A stretch of DNA of 64,000 bases, from the NCBI GenBank assembly GCA_028015205.1, contig JAPWFG010000020.1, positions 806,001 through 870,000 on the forward strand, read 5' to 3'. A model generated the notes under the pieces. The model had not been told where the DNA came from. It searched no databases and worked only from the letters and a program-made list of their open reading frames with translations. This DNA is from Mytilisepta virgata (lineage: Eukaryota > Mollusca > Bivalvia > Mytilida > Mytilidae). Position 1 is the first letter of the stretch. Each line of letters opens with the position of its first letter. Shown piece after piece: positions 61,711 to 64,000 of this stretch. The translations under genes were made by a program, and so were the position numbers.

Positions 61711-62738
61711 ATGTCCCCGACCACGAAGTGTCGTCGGGGACATATTGTTTTTACTCCGTTTCTTATTTTTCTTATTATTATACTTTTTTCTTTTTCTTCC
61801 GTCAACCTGATGCACGAACTTGTCCGGCTATCTCCTCGGAAATGGATGGACCGATCAATATGAAACTTGGAGGGGTGATAGGTCCCAAGGTCCTACAGTG
61901 TTTTTTGCGGTTTATAATTTCAAAATGGCCGCCATTTCCAAGATGGCCGCCAAAAATGGCGAAAAATGTAAACATTGTCCAATTTCAACGAAACTTGGTA
62001 TACAGGGTATAACGGTGATGGCGACTGATGGCGCATTGTCGGAATTTCTGTAATGGCCGCCATTTTCAAGATGGCCGCCGAAAATCGCGAAAAATGTAAA
62101 CATTGTCCAATTTCAATGAAACTTGGTATACAGGGTATAAGGGTGATGGCAACTGACGGCGCATTGTCGGAAGTTTTGTAATGGCCGCCATTTTCAAGAT
62201 GGCGGCCGAAAATGGCGAAAAATGTAAACATTGTCCGATTTCAACGAATCTTGGTATACAGGGTATATAGGTGATGGGGACTGACGGCGCATTGTCGGAA
62301 TTTTTGTAATGGCCGCCATTTTCAAGATGGCCCCCGAAAATGGTGAAAAATGTAAACATTGTCCGATTTCAATGAAACTTGGTATACAGGGTATAAGGGT
62401 GATGGCGACTGACGGCGCATTGTCGGAATTTTTGTAATGGCCGCCATTTTCAAGATGGCCGCCAAATGGTGAAAAATGTAAACATTGTCTGATTTCAACG
62501 AAACTTGGTATACAGGGTATATGGGTGATGGCGACTCACGGCGCATTTTCGGAATTTCCGTAATGGCCTCCATTTTTAAGATGGCTGCTGAAAATGGCAA
62601 AAAATATAAAGTCTGATTTTAACGAAACTTGGTATACAGTGTATATCGGTGATGGCGACTCTTCAACTTGTTGAAGAGAACAGGCATAAAATGGGCACGG
62701 GAGGGGACATCTCACGTTTCGCGAAACGTAAATTTTAA
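61711..62738 (+). mobile_element. Complete family C element
   Basis: Same plan and length (about 1,028 bp) as the 39685 and 57771 copies, ending with the ACGTTTCGCGAAACGT palindrome and AAATTTTAA, then TTATTCTTTC of the host family A spacer. Confidence 0.86.
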
Positions 62739-63523
62739 TTATTCTTTCTTTCCAATGATTTTTGTCCGGCTTAGTTCTCGGAGATGCCGTGATAGAATTG
62801 AATGAAACTTGGCAGAAAGTTAGATCACTATGTGAAGGTGTGCAATCAATACTTTTTTTTCGAAATGGCCGCCATTTTCAAGATGGCTGCCAGGGGCGAC
62901 ATCTGCTATTGCTCGCAATTGCAATTCTAGTTATTATTATTCTTTCTTTCCAATGATTTTTGTCCGGCTTAGTTCTCGGAGATGCCTGGATAGAATTGAA
63001 TGAAACTTGGCAGAAAGTAAGATCACTATGTGAAGGTGTGCAATCAATACTTTTTTTTTCGAAATGGCCGCCATTTTCAAGATGGCTGCCAGGGGCGACA
63101 TCTGCTATTGCTCGCAATTGCAATTCTAGTTATTATTATTCTTTCTTTCCAATGATTTTTGTCCGGCTTAGTTCTCGGAGATGCCGTGATAGAATTGAAT
63201 GAAACTTGGCAGAAAGTTAGATCACTATGTGAAGGTGTGCAATCAATACTTTTTTTTTTAAATGGCCACCATTTTCAAGATGGCTGCCAGGGGCGACATC
63301 TGCTATTGCTCGCAATTGCAATTCTAGTTATTATTCTTTCTTTCCAATGATTTTTGTCCGGCTTAGTTCTCGGAGATGCCTGGATAGAATTGAATGAAAC
63401 TTGGCAGAAAGTAAGATCACTATGTGAAGGTGTGCAATCAATACTTTTTTTTTCGAAATGGCCGCCATTTTCAAGATGGCTGCCAGGGGCGACATCTGCT
63501 ATTGCTCGCAATTGCAATTCTAG
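62739..63523 (+). mobile_element. Four successive family A single bodies
   Basis: Single bodies end at 62930, 63129, 63327 and 63523, alternating GCCGTGATAG and GCCTGGATAG starts. The third has lost the CGA after the T-run. The last CTAG is followed by TTCTTCTTCC, which belongs to family D. Confidence 0.85.
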
Positions 63524-64000
63524 TTCTTCTTCCTCTTCTAATCAAATTTTTTGTCCGGAACATAACTTTTTTGTTTCTTGAGCTAGCCTCATGATATTTG
63601 GAAGGTATATGCATCAGGTCATGGCGGAGTGCAGAGTACCACATTTGGGTCCCTGGGGGTCAGTCCCCACCCCCTAGCCTGTAAAATGTAGGCTAAAATA
63701 ACAAAATACTTAATATTTTGAAAACCATTGTGATCCCCACCCTATAACCATATATATTATTACTCCTTATGATAAGACAAATCATTTGGTACCATAGGGG
63801 GGTCTGAGGGGGGTCATGCCCCACCCCCTCAAACGATAAAATACTAAATATTCTGAAAACCATTGAGATCCCCACCCTATAACCATATATATTATTACTC
63901 CTTATGATAAGACGAATCGTTTGGTACCATAGGGGGGTCTGAGGGGGGTCATGCCCCACCCCCTCAAATGATAAAATACTAAATATTCTGAAAACCATTG
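63524..64000 (+). mobile_element. Family D body resumes (outermost element, incomplete)
   Basis: TTCTTCTTCCTC, then TTTTTTGTCCGG...CTCATGATATTTGG, corresponds in order to the microsatellite and conserved box of families A-C. A diverged unit and 135-bp tandem repeats follow and run off the window. This is the expected continuation of the left end at 2665. The right arm (predicted GGGAGACAT-like) is not reached. Confidence 0.72.
63586..64000 (+). repeat. 135-bp central tandem repeats of family D
   Basis: AAAACCATTG recurs at 63721, 63856 and 63991, exactly 135 bp apart. Units contain the inverted repeat TGAGGGGG/CCCCCTCA around a GTCATGCCCCA loop. The first unit is diverged. As 135 is a multiple of three, the minus strand stays open through repeats, which would look like a 45-residue repeat protein; nothing else supports coding. 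Confidence 0.85.

Noticed and set aside
63693..63998. A 101-residue minus-strand protein with 45-residue repeats
   Set aside because: It is exactly the 135-bp central repeat of family D read on the minus strand; no domain is recognised and the upstream unit is degenerate.
2665..64000. tRNA, rRNA, retroelement or viral coding genes in the array
   Set aside because: I read through both strands and saw no such conserved sequence or long non-repeat frame; the array is made only of families A-D.

Overview
The window is eukaryotic, non-coding-dominated DNA, most likely from an invertebrate and plausibly a bivalve mollusc. The evidence is AT-rich introns with standard GT/AG splice sites, no bacterial-style gene packing, and about 61 kb of short non-autonomous transposable elements whose plan matches the Helentron/HINE (DINE-1-like, bivalve 'pearl'-like) rolling-circle group. 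The taxon and family names are inferred from architecture; the repeat structure itself is read directly.

Layout. (1) Positions 1-2664 are unique sequence with two spliced exons on the + strand (549-692 and 1534-1628; phases agree) of a Lys/Glu-rich protein I do not recognise. A 23-bp minisatellite follows the second splice donor, and there is one weak candidate third exon at 2298. (2) At 2665 the left end of one element (family D) begins. (3) From 2713 to 63523 its left-end spacer is filled by an array of family A elements with a few family B and C elements, all in + orientation. (4) From 63524 to the window end the sequence resumes as the body of family D, with 135-bp tandem repeats running off the edge.

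Each family has the same plan. The left end is a hairpin beginning ATGTCNCC. It is followed by a short T-rich linker ending in (TTA)n, a pyrimidine microsatellite (CTTT, CTT or TTTTTC), a conserved box (TTGTCCGG ... ATGAAACTTGG), and one to six central tandem repeats rich in GCCGCCATTTT. Next comes a subterminal inverted repeat that matches the left tip, then a small hairpin, then CTAG (family A and B) or an AT-rich end (family C), then TTATT. The (TTA)n just inside the left end is where other copies sit, so the elements behave as nested brackets: left ends open, body plus right end closes. By hand I count 94 family A left ends against 108 right ends, 6 against 6 for family B, and 3 against 4 for family C. 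Every family B pair encloses a balanced set of family A ends, which supports nesting. The overall surplus of right ends, and precise duplicated blocks of 1.0-2.05 kb, show that segmental duplication and loss of left ends also shaped the array.

No transposase, Rep/helicase, reverse transcriptase, tRNA, rRNA or CRISPR was found. The many open frames in the array are translations of repeats whose periods are multiples of three. All counts and boundaries were made by eye and may be off by one or a few.
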